Below are positions 1 to 6,451 of a DNA stretch of 64,000 nucleotides, in pieces. Position numbers and translations under genes: made by a program. The notes beneath the pieces were generated by a model that saw only the letters and a program-made list of their open reading frames with translations, made no database searches and was not told where the DNA came from. The stretch covers positions 1-64,000 of the forward strand of contig CAIWHP010000258.1 in the NCBI GenBank assembly GCA_903912445.1, read 5' to 3'. Positions within the stretch are counted from its first letter, which is position 1. Each line of letters begins with the position of its first letter. The DNA is from an uncultured Lentisphaerota bacterium. GTDB lineage: Bacteria > Verrucomicrobiota > Kiritimatiellia > CAIQIC01.

Positions 1-37
1 ACGTCAGCAAGAGTACAACAATCCATTTTGCCTTCAT
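1..37 (-). CDS. N-terminus of an exported protein (cut by window edge)
   Basis: Only the first 12 codons are present, reading MKAKWIVVLLLT. A lysine-bearing start followed by a hydrophobic run is the beginning of a signal peptide or membrane anchor. A strong Shine-Dalgarno (GGGAGGAGTC) lies directly before the ATG at 37, so the start is well supported. A minus-strand promoter candidate sits about 70 bp upstream. Function cannot be told from this fragment. Confidence 0.6.
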   Translation of the reverse strand, partial: MKAKWIVVLLLT

Positions 38-104
38 GACTCCTCCCTACCTCCTCCCAAGCACTAGCCTCCTGTGAACATCAGAACCAATCCACCTTGA
101 CGAA

Positions 105-132
105 ACTTTACCCCAAAAAACAAATCCGTCAA
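105..132 (-). promoter_or_regulatory. Candidate sigma70 promoter for the minus-strand exported protein
   Basis: On the minus strand TTGACG (127-132) and TAAAGT (105-110) are separated by 16 bp, with an AT-rich spacer. Transcription would start near 98, giving a leader of about 60 nt before the ATG at 37. The surrounding AT-rich stretch (about 100-175) also contains TATTATACT on the plus strand (138-146), a possible -10 for the his/trp leader, but I see no good -35 for it. Confidence 0.4.
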
Positions 133-336
133 AAAAATATTATACTAATAACACTTTGTAAAAGATGTAGTTATGACTTCTGCCTTCGCGCGTTGAACTG
201 TGCCCCGAGGCGGAGCTTTCCCTGCACGCCAAGACTACCGAGGAAGCCCCGGGCGAATAAAAGAGCACACGGACCTCAAGCTCCGCCGGGAGCAAAAAAC
301 TTGCATCCGCGGCGGGAGCCGGTACACTCCGCGCGC

Positions 337-384
337 ATGAACACACAGCATGGATGGCATGGTTGGCGCGAAGCGGGGTCCTGA
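337..384 (+). CDS. His/Trp leader peptide
   Basis: The frame encodes MNTQHGWHGWREAGS and then TGA. Two His and two Trp codons alternate in a His-Gly-Trp repeat, immediately before the antiterminator/terminator hairpins of the hisF-hisI-trpE-trpG gene set. The ATG at 337 has no close Shine-Dalgarno. An in-frame TTG at 301 lies 8 nt after GGGAG (288-292) and would give a 27-residue peptide with two further His residues, so the true start may be 301. Such peptides act through ribosome position during synthesis, not as products. The match between the codon content and the downstream pathways is the main reason for the call. Confidence 0.7.
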   Translation: MNTQHGWHGWREAGS

Positions 385-416
385 GTCGGACCGAACGTCA
401 TCCGACTGTGCAGCAG

Positions 417-443
417 ACCCCGGCGAATGTGACCGGGGTTTTT
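417..443 (+). terminator. Intrinsic terminator of the his/trp leader
   Basis: A 7-bp stem ACCCCGG/CCGGGGT (417-423/433-439) with a 9-nt loop runs into TTTTT (439-443). It lies 61 bp before hisF and 32 bp after the leader-peptide stop. Its 5' arm is the same segment that pairs with 374-380 in the alternative fold. Confidence 0.75.
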
Positions 444-457
444 CATTTTCAGCAGAG

Positions 458-497
458 CTTAAGATTACGAGTTAAGAGTACGATTAGGAATAAGAGC
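458..497 (+). repeat. Degenerate TTACGA/ATTAGGA array before hisF
   Basis: The stretch is built from loosely repeated 6-9 bp units such as AAGATTACGA, AGAGTACGA and TTAGGAATAAGAG. It is one of several short-unit arrays, each of different sequence, that sit in the gaps of the his/trp gene set. It ends at the hisF ribosome-binding region (GAGCGGA). Confidence 0.4.
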
Positions 498-504
498 GGA
501 AAAG

Positions 505-1266
505 ATGCCGGCAAAAAGAATCATACCGTGTCTGGATATTAACGGCGGGCGCGTCGTGAAGGGCGTGAAGTTTCTCCAACTGCGCGATGCGGGCGACCCG
601 GTCGAGCAGGCCAAGGCCTACGAGGCGCAGGGCGCCGACGAGCTGACGTTCCTCGACATCACGGCCTCGCACGAGGCGCGCGACACCATCGTCGAGGTCG
701 TCCGCGCCGTGGCCCGGCAGGTCTTCATGCCGCTGACCGTCGGCGGCGGCATCCGCGTGGCGGCGGACGTGCGCAAGATGCTGCTGGCGGGCGCCGACAA
801 GGTTTCGCTGAATACCGCGGCGCTGCAAAACCCCGACATCATCAACGAGACCAGCGCGATGTTCGGCAGCCAGTGCATCGTGCTGGCGATCGACGCGCGC
901 CGCAATGTGGATCACCCTGGTTGGACCGGTTTCACCCACGGCGGGCGCAAGCCGACCGAGCACGACGCCATCGCCTGGGCGCGCGAAGCCGTGCAGCGCG
1001 GCGCGGGCGAAATTCTCCTGACCAGCATGGACAAGGACGGCACCAAGTCCGGCTATGACCTGGAACTGACGCGCGCCATCGCCGAGGCCGTGCCCGTGCC
1101 GGTGATCGCCTCCGGCGGCGTCGGCATGCTCGAACATTTCTACGATGGCCTCGTCGCCGGCAAGGCCGACGCCGTCCTCGCCGCCTCGGTCTTCCACTTC
1201 GGCACGTTCACCATCCCGCAGGTGAAGGGCTACCTGCGCGACCGCGGAGTGGAAGTGCGGATCTGA
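505..1266 (+). CDS. hisF: Imidazole glycerol phosphate synthase, cyclase subunit HisF
   Basis: HisF uses ammonia from its partner HisH to turn PRFAR into imidazole glycerol phosphate and AICAR, in the cytoplasm. The 253-residue protein has the family's usual length and a complete (beta/alpha)8 pattern. The two catalytic aspartates are present: D11 in [15 protein letters not shown] and D130 in VLAIDAR. The phosphate-binding glycine loops are TVGGGIR near residue 78 and ASGGVG near 203. The ATG at 505 follows GAGCGGA. It is the first gene after the leader terminator. hisH and the other his genes are not nearby, so the pathway is split over the genome. Confidence 0.97.
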   Translation: MPAKRIIPCLDINGGRVVKGVKFLQLRDAGDPVEQAKAYEAQGADELTFLDITASHEARDTIVEVVRAVARQVFMPLTVGGGIRVAADVRKMLLAGADKVSLNTAALQNPDIINETSAMFGSQCIVLAIDARRNVDHPGWTGFTHGGRKPTEHDAIAWAREAVQRGAGEILLTSMDKDGTKSGYDLELTRAIAEAVPVPVIASGGVGMLEHFYDGLVAGKADAVLAASVFHFGTFTIPQVKGYLRDRGVEVRI

Positions 1267-1365
1267 GGGAGCATGGTTGAGGGCGAATGGTGGATGGATG
1301 GTGGAGAATGTTGGATTGATGACCCGCAACTGACAACGAACGACTGACGACTGACATACGACAAA
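1267..1365 (+). repeat. Two short-unit arrays between hisF and hisI
   Basis: The first part (about 1280-1315) repeats TGGTGGATGG-like units. The second (about 1328-1365) repeats CGACTGACGACTGAC-like units. No reading frame or terminator is seen. The hisI Shine-Dalgarno (AAAGGA) follows directly. A TGGTGGATGG array of the same kind recurs after trpG at about 4568-4602. Confidence 0.55.
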
Positions 1366-1376
1366 GGATACAGAGC

Positions 1377-1790
1377 ATGAGCAAGGAATTAGAAGAAGGA
1401 CTGGAGTTGAAGCTGGATTTTAACAAGCTGGAGAAGGCCGTCGGCCAATCCAAGGGCATCATCCCGGTGGCCGTCCAGCATGCCGACACGAACGAGCTGA
1501 TCCTCGTCGCCTACACCAACGAGCTGGCGTTCCGCAAGACCATCGAGACCAAGTCGCTCGTGCTCTGGAGCACCTCGCGCAACGAACTCTGGGAAAAAGG
1601 CAAGACGTCCGGCGAAACCTTCGACCTCGTCGAGGCCCGCGTGAACTGCGAGCAGAACAGCCTGCTCTACCGCGTCCGCCCCCGCCGCGGCGCGATCTGC
1701 CATACCAAGAACACAGCAGGAGTTCCGAGAAATTGCTATTATCGGCGCTTGAACTTGGACACAGGTAAACTAGAAAATTTGGATCCGTAG
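1377..1790 (+). CDS. hisI: Phosphoribosyl-AMP cyclohydrolase HisI, with atypical metal site
   Basis: HisI opens the purine ring of PR-AMP, the third step of histidine synthesis. The 137-residue protein has the family core: VAVQHADT near 32, VAYTNELAF near 44, WSTSRNELWEKGKTSG at 64-79, and CHT at 108-110. The three zinc-type cysteines are present (C91, C108, C120). The usual DCDxD magnesium motif reads NCEQN (90-94), so its acidic residues are replaced, and the stretch between the last two cysteines is longer than usual. No PR-ATP pyrophosphohydrolase (HisE) domain is fused. The start has AAAGGA 10 nt upstream. I take it to be a divergent but functional subfamily. Confidence 0.85.
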   Translation: MSKELEEGLELKLDFNKLEKAVGQSKGIIPVAVQHADTNELILVAYTNELAFRKTIETKSLVLWSTSRNELWEKGKTSGETFDLVEARVNCEQNSLLYRVRPRRGAICHTKNTAGVPRNCYYRRLNLDTGKLENLDP

Positions 1791-1794
1791 GGGC

Positions 1795-1875
1795 CAGAGG
1801 TCAGAGATCAGAGGTCAGAAGGCAGAGGCCAGCGTTCAGGAATCAGAGGTCAGACGACAGAGATCAGAAAGAAGA
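1795..1875 (+). repeat. TCAGAGG array, left inverted arm of the four-helix cassette
   Basis: This is a run of degenerate 7-8 bp units (TCAGAGG, TCAGAGA, TCAGAAGG) ending just before the four-helix-bundle gene. The 14-mer TCAGAGGTCAGAAG at 1808-1821 occurs as its exact reverse complement at 2264-2277 on the other side of that gene. The gene is therefore bracketed by inverted arrays. Confidence 0.75.
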
Positions 1876-1879
1876 CAGC

Positions 1880-2263
1880 ATGCAAATACGTTCAGCCAAA
1901 GATTTGATTGTGTATCAGAAGGCTTACTCGCTGGCTTTGGACGTTTTTTCTGTCTCGAAATCATTCCCCAAAGAGGAGCGCTATTCTTTGACCGACCAGA
2001 TGCGCAGATCTTCGCGCTCCGTTTGCGCGAACCTACGCGAAGCATGGGCGAAACGCAGATACGAAGCGCATTTCGTGAGTAAACTGACGGATGCCGATGG
2101 TGAGAATACCGAAACCGACACTTGGCTGGACTTCGCGCAGGATTGCTTCTGTATATATAAGGAAACACATCGCAGACTTGTCGCGCTTTGCGCGGAAGTC
2201 GGCAAAATGCTCGGCGCCATGCTCATCAACCCGAAACCATTCTTGCTGACTGCTGAAAGCTGA
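1880..2263 (+). CDS. Four-helix bundle protein (S23/IVS family)
   Basis: The 127-residue protein matches the four-helix bundle family first known from 23S rRNA intervening sequences and related in fold to Avd of diversity-generating retroelements. Family landmarks are DLIVYQKAY near residue 8, FPKEERYSLTDQMRRSS near 29, ANLREAWAKRRYEAHF near 50, and a later TDTWLDFA. The molecular role of free-standing members is unknown. It sits between hisI and trpE in the same direction, flanked by inverted TCAGAGG-type arrays. Its last codons (about 2246-2263) already belong to the right-hand array. I infer a cassette inserted into an older his-trp gene set. Confidence 0.85.
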   Translation: MQIRSAKDLIVYQKAYSLALDVFSVSKSFPKEERYSLTDQMRRSSRSVCANLREAWAKRRYEAHFVSKLTDADGENTETDTWLDFAQDCFCIYKETHRRLVALCAEVGKMLGAMLINPKPFLLTAES

Positions 2264-2291
2264 CTTCTGACCTCTGAAATCTGACATCTGG
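2246..2291 (+). repeat. CTGACTTCTGA array, right inverted arm of the four-helix cassette
   Basis: The units CTGACTGCTGAAAG, CTGACTTCTGAC and CTCTGAAATCTGAC are the reverse complement of the TCAGAGG array at 1795-1875. Positions 2264-2277 match 1808-1821 exactly in inverted orientation. The array overlaps the 3' end of the four-helix gene and ends a few bases before trpE. Confidence 0.75.
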
Positions 2292-2298
2292 TGATTTC

Positions 2299-3834
2299 AT
2301 GAACTGCATACCTGACAAAAAAGCGTTTCTGGAAAAAGCAAAGCTCGGCAACCTCATCCCCGTCTGGCGCGAATTGCTGGCCGATCAGGAGACGCCGGTC
2401 GCCGCATATGAGCGCATCCGCACGGCGCTGCGCCAGCGCGACCACGCGAGCCACACGTTCCTGCTGGAGAGCGTTGAGGGCGGCGAGAACGTCGGCCGCT
2501 ATTCGTTCATCGGCGGCACGCCGCGCGCCATCCTGCGCGCGTGGGAGCGCCGGGTGGAGATCACCGATGCCGCGGGCCAGCGCGTGCTGGAGAACACCGA
2601 TCCGCTCGATGGCGTCCGCGATTACATGAGCCAGTTCAAGCCGGTGCGCGACGGGGCCCTGCCCCGCTTCATCGGCGGCGCGGTCGGCTTCCTCGGCTAT
2701 GACTGCATCGCACAGTTCGAGCCGCGGGTGCCGCTCCCGCAGCGCGACGACCTCCACGCGCCGGACATGGTCTTCATGGTCACCGATGCGCTGATCGCCT
2801 TCGACCGCGTCCAGCACACGATCCGCATCATCGTGAACGCCCACGTGCAGGACGACGCGGAAAAGGCCTACGCCGACGCCCTGGCGCAGATCGATTTCCT
2901 GATCGGCGCGCTGCAGGCGCCGCAGGCGCGCACACTGGTCGAGGCGCATCCCCCGGTCGAGACGCCGGTGCCGCGCTCGAACACGCCGCCCGGGCAGTTC
3001 ATGGCCGCCGTCGAAAAGGCCAAGGAATTCATTCGCGCCGGCGATATCATCCAGACAGTGCTCTCGCAGCGCTTCGAGGCCGAGGGGGTCGAGGACTCGC
3101 TCGATGTCTACCGCGCCCTGCGTGCGGTCAACCCCTCGCCCTACATGTTCCTGCTCGACCTCGGCGGCAGCGCGCTGATCGGCTCCTCGCCGGAGATCCA
3201 CGTCCGCTGCACCGATGGCCACGTGGAGACGCGCCCGATCGCCGGCACACGCCCGCGCGGCGCGACACCTGCCGATGATCAGCGCCTCGAAGCGGAATTG
3301 CTCGCCGATCCCAAGGAACGCGCCGAACACATCATGCTCGTGGATCTCGCGCGCAACGACATCGGCCGCGTCTGCCAATTCGGCAGCGTCCGCGTGCCGG
3401 AGCTGATGGTCGTCGAGCGCTACAGCCACGTCATGCACATCGTCACCGACGTCACCGGCGAGCTGCAGCCCGGCCGCGACGCCTACGACCTGATGCGCGC
3501 GACGTTCCCCGCCGGCACCGTCAGCGGCGCGCCGAAGATCCGCGCGATGCAGCTCATCGCCGAGCTCGAGCAGGCGCGGCGCGGGCCCTACGCCGGCGCG
3601 GTCTGCTACTTCAGCTTCGACGGCAACCTCGATTCCGCCATCACCATCCGCACTGTTGTGCTCGATGGCGGCCGGGCCTACGTGCAGGCCGGCGCGGGCA
3701 TCGTCGCCGACAGCGACCCCGAGAAGGAATTTGCCGAGACCCAAAACAAAGCCCGCGGCATGCTCAAGGCGCTGGCGCTCGCGCGCCGTTTCGCCGACGC
3801 GCGGAAAAAACCAGCCACGGAAAAGCACGGATGA
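2299..3834 (+). CDS. trpE: Anthranilate synthase component I TrpE
   Basis: TrpE converts chorismate to anthranilate with ammonia from TrpG, the first committed step of tryptophan synthesis. The 511-residue length is normal. LLESVEGGENVGRYSFIG (from residue 55) is the tryptophan feedback region. The C-terminal chorismate-binding half shows RPIAGTRPRG, ERAEHIMLVDLARNDIG, YSHVMHIVTDVTG, GTVSGAPKIRAM (near 406) and QAGAGIVADSDPEKE. PabB is less likely because the LLES feedback motif is intact and trpG follows. The start has only a weak GGTGA, consistent with the upstream repeat arm having altered the original junction. Confidence 0.95.
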   Translation: MNCIPDKKAFLEKAKLGNLIPVWRELLADQETPVAAYERIRTALRQRDHASHTFLLESVEGGENVGRYSFIGGTPRAILRAWERRVEITDAAGQRVLENTDPLDGVRDYMSQFKPVRDGALPRFIGGAVGFLGYDCIAQFEPRVPLPQRDDLHAPDMVFMVTDALIAFDRVQHTIRIIVNAHVQDDAEKAYADALAQIDFLIGALQAPQARTLVEAHPPVETPVPRSNTPPGQFMAAVEKAKEFIRAGDIIQTVLSQRFEAEGVEDSLDVYRALRAVNPSPYMFLLDLGGSALIGSSPEIHVRCTDGHVETRPIAGTRPRGATPADDQRLEAELLADPKERAEHIMLVDLARNDIGRVCQFGSVRVPELMVVERYSHVMHIVTDVTGELQPGRDAYDLMRATFPAGTVSGAPKIRAMQLIAELEQARRGPYAGAVCYFSFDGNLDSAITIRTVVLDGGRAYVQAGAGIVADSDPEKEFAETQNKARGMLKALALARRFADARKKPATEKHG

Positions 3835-3850
3835 AGCACGGATTTCCAAG
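3812..3850 (+). repeat. CACGGA array across the trpE stop
   Basis: Units CCACGGAAAAG, CACGGATGAAG and CACGGATTTC repeat across the last trpE codons and the stop. The same CACGGAT unit builds the inverted element at 46141-46205. The trpE C-terminus therefore appears to be partly repeat-derived. Confidence 0.45.
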
Positions 3851-3880
3851 TTCCGAGGCTGCTGACCATATTTCCCGCGG

Positions 3881-3961
3881 ACGCCGCGTGAGGTCACGCG
3901 GCCTACAACACCACCAGCACTTCACCGCTCTTTTGGTTGTAGGCCGGGTCACCGACCCGGC
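3881..3961 (+). repeat. 81-bp double-hairpin element, copy 1
   Basis: It contains a perfect 9-bp inverted repeat GCCGCGTGA/TCACGCGGC (3883-3891/3894-3902), then GCCTACAAC (3901-3909) with its inverse GTTGTAGGC (3936-3944), then GCCGGGTC/GACCCGGC (3943-3950/3954-3961). The central 26 bp are unique. A second copy with the same ends and exactly the same length lies at 57931-58011. It occupies the trpE-trpG gap. It resembles REP/BIME-type palindromes; no RAYT transposase gene is in the window. Confidence 0.75.
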
Positions 3962-3985
3962 GCAACCTACGGACAGGATGACTTC

Positions 3986-4549
3986 ATGATTCTCGTGATA
4001 GATAACTACGACAGCTTCACCTACAACCTCGTCCAATATCTCGGCGAGCTGGGCGCGGAGGTGCAGGTGTTCCGCAACGACGCGATCACGCTGGAGCAGA
4101 TCGCCGCGCTGAAGCCGGCGAAGATCCTCGTCAGCCCCGGCCCGTGCGATCCGCCGCAGGCGGGGATTTCGTGCGAGGTCATCTGGAAATTCGGCCCGAC
4201 GATTCCGACTTTCGGCGTCTGCCTCGGCCACCAGTGCATCGGCCACGTCTTCGGCGGCCAGGTCGTCCGCGCCGCGCGCCTCATGCACGGCAAGACCTCG
4301 CAGATCCGCCACGACGGCCGCGGCGTCTTCGCCGGGATGCCAAATCCCTTCGAGGCCACGCGCTACCACTCGCTGCTCGTCCAGCGCGAAGGCCTGCCCG
4401 CCGATTTGGAAATTTCCGCCGACACCGACCAAGGCGAGATCATGGGCCTGCGACACAAAAAGTTTCCGATCCACGGCGTCCAGTTCCATCCCGAATCCAT
4501 CCTCACGCAAGACGGCAAGCGCATCCTCAAGAATTTCCTCGCGCTCTGA
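3986..4549 (+). CDS. trpG: Anthranilate synthase component II TrpG (glutamine amidotransferase)
   Basis: TrpG hydrolyses glutamine and passes ammonia to TrpE. The 187-residue class I amidotransferase has [19 protein letters not shown] at the start, the oxyanion segment [11 protein letters not shown] near 50, the nucleophile C79 in GVCLGHQC, and the catalytic pair H168/E170 in QFHPES. AGGAT lies upstream of the ATG. It follows trpE after 151 bp that hold a hairpin repeat, so co-transcription with trpE is likely but not proven. The same protein could also serve PabB in folate synthesis. Confidence 0.93.
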   Translation: MILVIDNYDSFTYNLVQYLGELGAEVQVFRNDAITLEQIAALKPAKILVSPGPCDPPQAGISCEVIWKFGPTIPTFGVCLGHQCIGHVFGGQVVRAARLMHGKTSQIRHDGRGVFAGMPNPFEATRYHSLLVQREGLPADLEISADTDQGEIMGLRHKKFPIHGVQFHPESILTQDGKRILKNFLAL

Positions 4550-5083
4550 CGCGGCGGAGGGAAGGAGAGATGGTGGATGGAGAATGGTGGATGGAAGATG
4601 GCGGCAGTAAGATTCCGGACGAGAAGCCGGATACCTAGTGCGGGATCCAGACTGATTTCCAAGCTTTGGAAAAGTCACCATTCCAATTCCCAAGATTTGG
4701 AAAATGTATCGTGGCGGCAGGCGTCCCTCCGCCTGAAAATAAAACGCGACCAAGTAACCTGCCTGCGATTAAAGCTGTCGGACGGGACGCCCGACTCACC
4801 AGCAGGCGGGACGCCTGCTGCCACGGAAAACTCCAAGGCATAGCACGGTGCCTGAACGCGACGGAGCGTGGCCCTCCAGGCGATTTTCCCGGCAAACGAA
4901 AGGGTTGCTTCGCGCTATTGCTTGGAGGGGTGTGGCGAGGTGCGCCGAGTCAGAGACTCGGCCTACAGAACGAACATCGAACACTGAACATTCAACATCG
5001 AACATCGAATTAGGCCGGGTCTCCGTCCCGGCGCACCTTGGCCTTCATCCAACCAGCAACCAACGCAGCATCCCGCCCCAAGC
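4550..5083. other. Intergenic repeat mosaic between trpG and kamA (convergent)
   Basis: No gene is seen. In order it holds: a TGGTGGATGG array (about 4568-4602); a pair of degenerate TTCCAAG palindromes (4657-4702); an imperfect inverted repeat of 17-bp arms, GTGGCGGCAGGCGTCCC at 4711-4727 and its inverse at 4808-4824 (16/17); a hairpin GCCGAGTC/GACTCGGC followed by CTACAG (4944-4968); an ACATCGAAC-type array (about 4969-5009); and a hairpin GCCGGG/CCCGGC (5014-5032) preceded by TAG. At least five repeat families meet in 530 bp. Confidence 0.65.
4657..4702. repeat. Degenerate TTCCAAG-N-CTTGGAA palindrome pair
   Basis: TTCCAAGCTTTGGAA at 4657-4671 has one mismatch to the palindrome, and TTCCCAAGATTTGGAA at 4687-4702 is a looser copy. 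They start 30 bp apart. This pair lies between convergent genes, so it is not obviously at a promoter. Confidence 0.5.
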
Positions 5084-6178
5084 TCACCGCGGCTCGGGAT
5101 AGACCGCGTGCTGGCCGGTGGGGCCGCGCAGCTTGAGGCGCTTGCTGTTGGCGGCGAGGATGGTGCCGGGCGTCAGGGGAATTTTTCCGGCGGCGGGCGT
5201 GTCGAGGACGTAGATGGGCAGCGCCAGGTTGCTCAGGCGGCGGCGCAGCGCAGCCATGAGGGCCAGGCCGCGCGCCGTGGGGACGCGGAAATGTTCGACG
5301 CCCCGGACGAGCTCGCACTGGAAAAGATAGTACGGACGGACGCGGTTGCGCACGAGGCCGCGGAAGAGCTCCTCGAGCACTTCCGCCGAGTCGTTCACGC
5401 CGCGCAGCAGCACCGACTGGTTGCCGAGCGGGATGCCGGCCTCGGCAAGGCGCGCGAGCGCCGCACAGGCCTCCGCCGTCAGCTCGCGCGGATGGTTGAA
5501 CTGGGTGTTGAGCCAGAGCGGCTGGAACCGACGCAGCATGTTCACCAGCCCGGGCGTGACCCGCTGCGGCAGCGTCACCGGCGCGCGCGAATGAATCCGG
5601 ATGATTTCGACGTGCGGGATGGCGCGTAGCGCAGCCAGCATGCGCCGCAGGGCCGCGTCGCCGAGCGTCAGCGGATCGCCGCCGGAGAGGATGACGTCAT
5701 GAATTTCCGTGTGCCGCGCAATCCAGGCGACGGCGCGCCGGAACTGCGCGGGGGTGAGCGCGCCTTCGCGCTGGCCGGCGAGGCGCTTGCGGTCGCAGTG
5801 CCGGCAATAGGTGGCGCAGGTCGCGGAGACGAGCAGCAGCGCGCGGTCGCGGTAGCGGCGGACGAGTCCCGGCACCGGCGTGTGGCGCCCCTCGCCCATC
5901 GGGTCGAGGCTCTGGAAAGTTTGCTCCGCGAGCTCCGCCGCCTGCGGCACGGCCAGGCGGAAGAGCGGGTCGTCAGTGTCGGCACGCTCCATCAAGCTGG
6001 CGTAATAGGGTGTGATCGCAAGCGGAAACTTGGCGGCGGCGGCGGCGATGCCCGCGGCGTGTGCGCCCAAGGCGGGGAAGTGCGCCACCAGTTCCGCTGC
6101 GGAACGGATGCGGCGCCGCAGCTGCCAGCGCCAGTCGGCGGCGTGGGATTTGTTTTTGGCGGCAAGCGGCGAACTCAT
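5084..6178 (-). CDS. KamA-family radical SAM protein (lysine 2,3-aminomutase-like)
   Basis: KamA enzymes use S-adenosylmethionine, a [4Fe-4S] cluster and PLP to move the alpha-amino group of lysine to the beta position; EpmB relatives make beta-lysine for elongation factor P. The radical SAM cysteines are C121, C125 and C128 (CATYCRHC). SGGDPLTLGD follows, and the PLP lysine is K332 in DTPAAGKIPL. At 364 residues it is between EpmB (about 340) and KamA (about 415). The ATG at 6178 overlaps the stop of the upstream zinc-ribbon gene as ATGA, implying translational coupling. No epmA or efp gene is in view, so KamA versus EpmB is undecided. Confidence 0.85.
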   Translation of the reverse strand: MSSPLAAKNKSHAADWRWQLRRRIRSAAELVAHFPALGAHAAGIAAAAAKFPLAITPYYASLMERADTDDPLFRLAVPQAAELAEQTFQSLDPMGEGRHTPVPGLVRRYRDRALLLVSATCATYCRHCDRKRLAGQREGALTPAQFRRAVAWIARHTEIHDVILSGGDPLTLGDAALRRMLAALRAIPHVEIIRIHSRAPVTLPQRVTPGLVNMLRRFQPLWLNTQFNHPRELTAEACAALARLAEAGIPLGNQSVLLRGVNDSAEVLEELFRGLVRNRVRPYYLFQCELVRGVEHFRVPTARGLALMAALRRRLSNLALPIYVLDTPAAGKIPLTPGTILAANSKRLKLRGPTGQHAVYPEPR

Positions 6179-6429
6179 GCCTGTCCACCGGCGGCGCGCT
6201 TGATGACCACGCGCCGCTTCTCCGGGGCCGGCGGAATGCCGCCTTCCACGGTGATGGGCGAGGTCGCCGATTTTGCTTTGCGTTGCGCCCGTTGCGCCGC
6301 CGCTTCCGACGGCCACGGAATCTGGAGCAGGGCGCGGCAGCCCGGACAGAGGATCTGCATGCCCGCCATCTTCAGGGGCGCTTCGATGTTCTGGGCGCAG
6401 GCCGGACAGTCAAAATTCACATCGGACAT
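6175..6429 (-). CDS. Small zinc-ribbon protein
   Basis: The 84-residue protein begins with a two-knuckle zinc ribbon: CPAC near residue 8 and CPGC near 28. A basic, low-complexity tail follows (KRRVVIKRAAGG). ACAGGTAA precedes the ATG. It lies 22 bp after the DUF4870-like gene and overlaps kamA by four bases. Such proteins are common hypotheticals; a nucleic-acid or protein-binding role is only a guess. Confidence 0.75.
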   Translation of the reverse strand: MSDVNFDCPACAQNIEAPLKMAGMQILCPGCRALLQIPWPSEAAAQRAQRKAKSATSPITVEGGIPPAPEKRRVVIKRAAGGQA

Positions 6430-6451
6430 ACATTACCTGTCAGCAAACTGT

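Larger units (their letters stand above)
326..443 (+). promoter_or_regulatory. Putative His/Trp ribosome-mediated transcription attenuator
   Basis: Four segments can pair in alternative ways. Segment 1 (326-332, ACTCCGC, extendable by GCGC 333-336) pairs with segment 2 (373-379, GCGGGGT, plus GCGC 366-369). Segment 2 (374-380, CGGGGTC) can instead pair with segment 3 (416-422, GACCCCG), enclosing a perfect 7-bp hairpin AGTCGGA/TCCGACT (384-390/401-407). Segment 3 (417-423) can instead form the terminator with 433-439. The His and Trp codons of the leader peptide (349-366) lie in the 1:2 loop. This is the classic 1:2, 2:3, 3:4 logic: a ribosome stalled on His or Trp codons frees segment 2 to form the antiterminator, and one reaching the stop codon (382-384) covers segment 2 and allows termination. 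Pairings are read from sequence; the function is inferred. A ribosome stalled at the last Trp codon might itself cover part of segment 2. Confidence 0.7.

Noticed and set aside
97-384. 95-codon frame on the plus strand ending with the leader peptide
   Set aside because: Only its end (from 301 or 337) has sensible features. The upstream part runs through AT-rich promoter-like DNA and has no usable ribosome-binding site, so I treat it as leader peptide plus non-coding upstream sequence.
150-443. Metabolite riboswitch, T-box or SRP RNA in the leader
   Set aside because: No T-box sequence, no SAM, lysine or other riboswitch core and no SRP domain IV motif could be found. The coding content of the short frame explains the hairpins better.
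484-1329. Long minus-strand frame opposite hisF
   Set aside because: It is an antisense shadow of hisF caused by GC-rich codon bias. Similar long shadows occur opposite trpE, glyS, the 1238-residue gene, xylB and the HzsA-like gene.
1795-1875. CRISPR array
   Set aside because: Units are 7-8 bp, degenerate and without spacers. The same holds for all other short-unit arrays in the window, and no cas gene is present.
2299-3834. PabB instead of TrpE
   Set aside because: The LLES feedback motif, the 511-residue length, adjacency to trpG and the Trp codons in the leader all favour TrpE.
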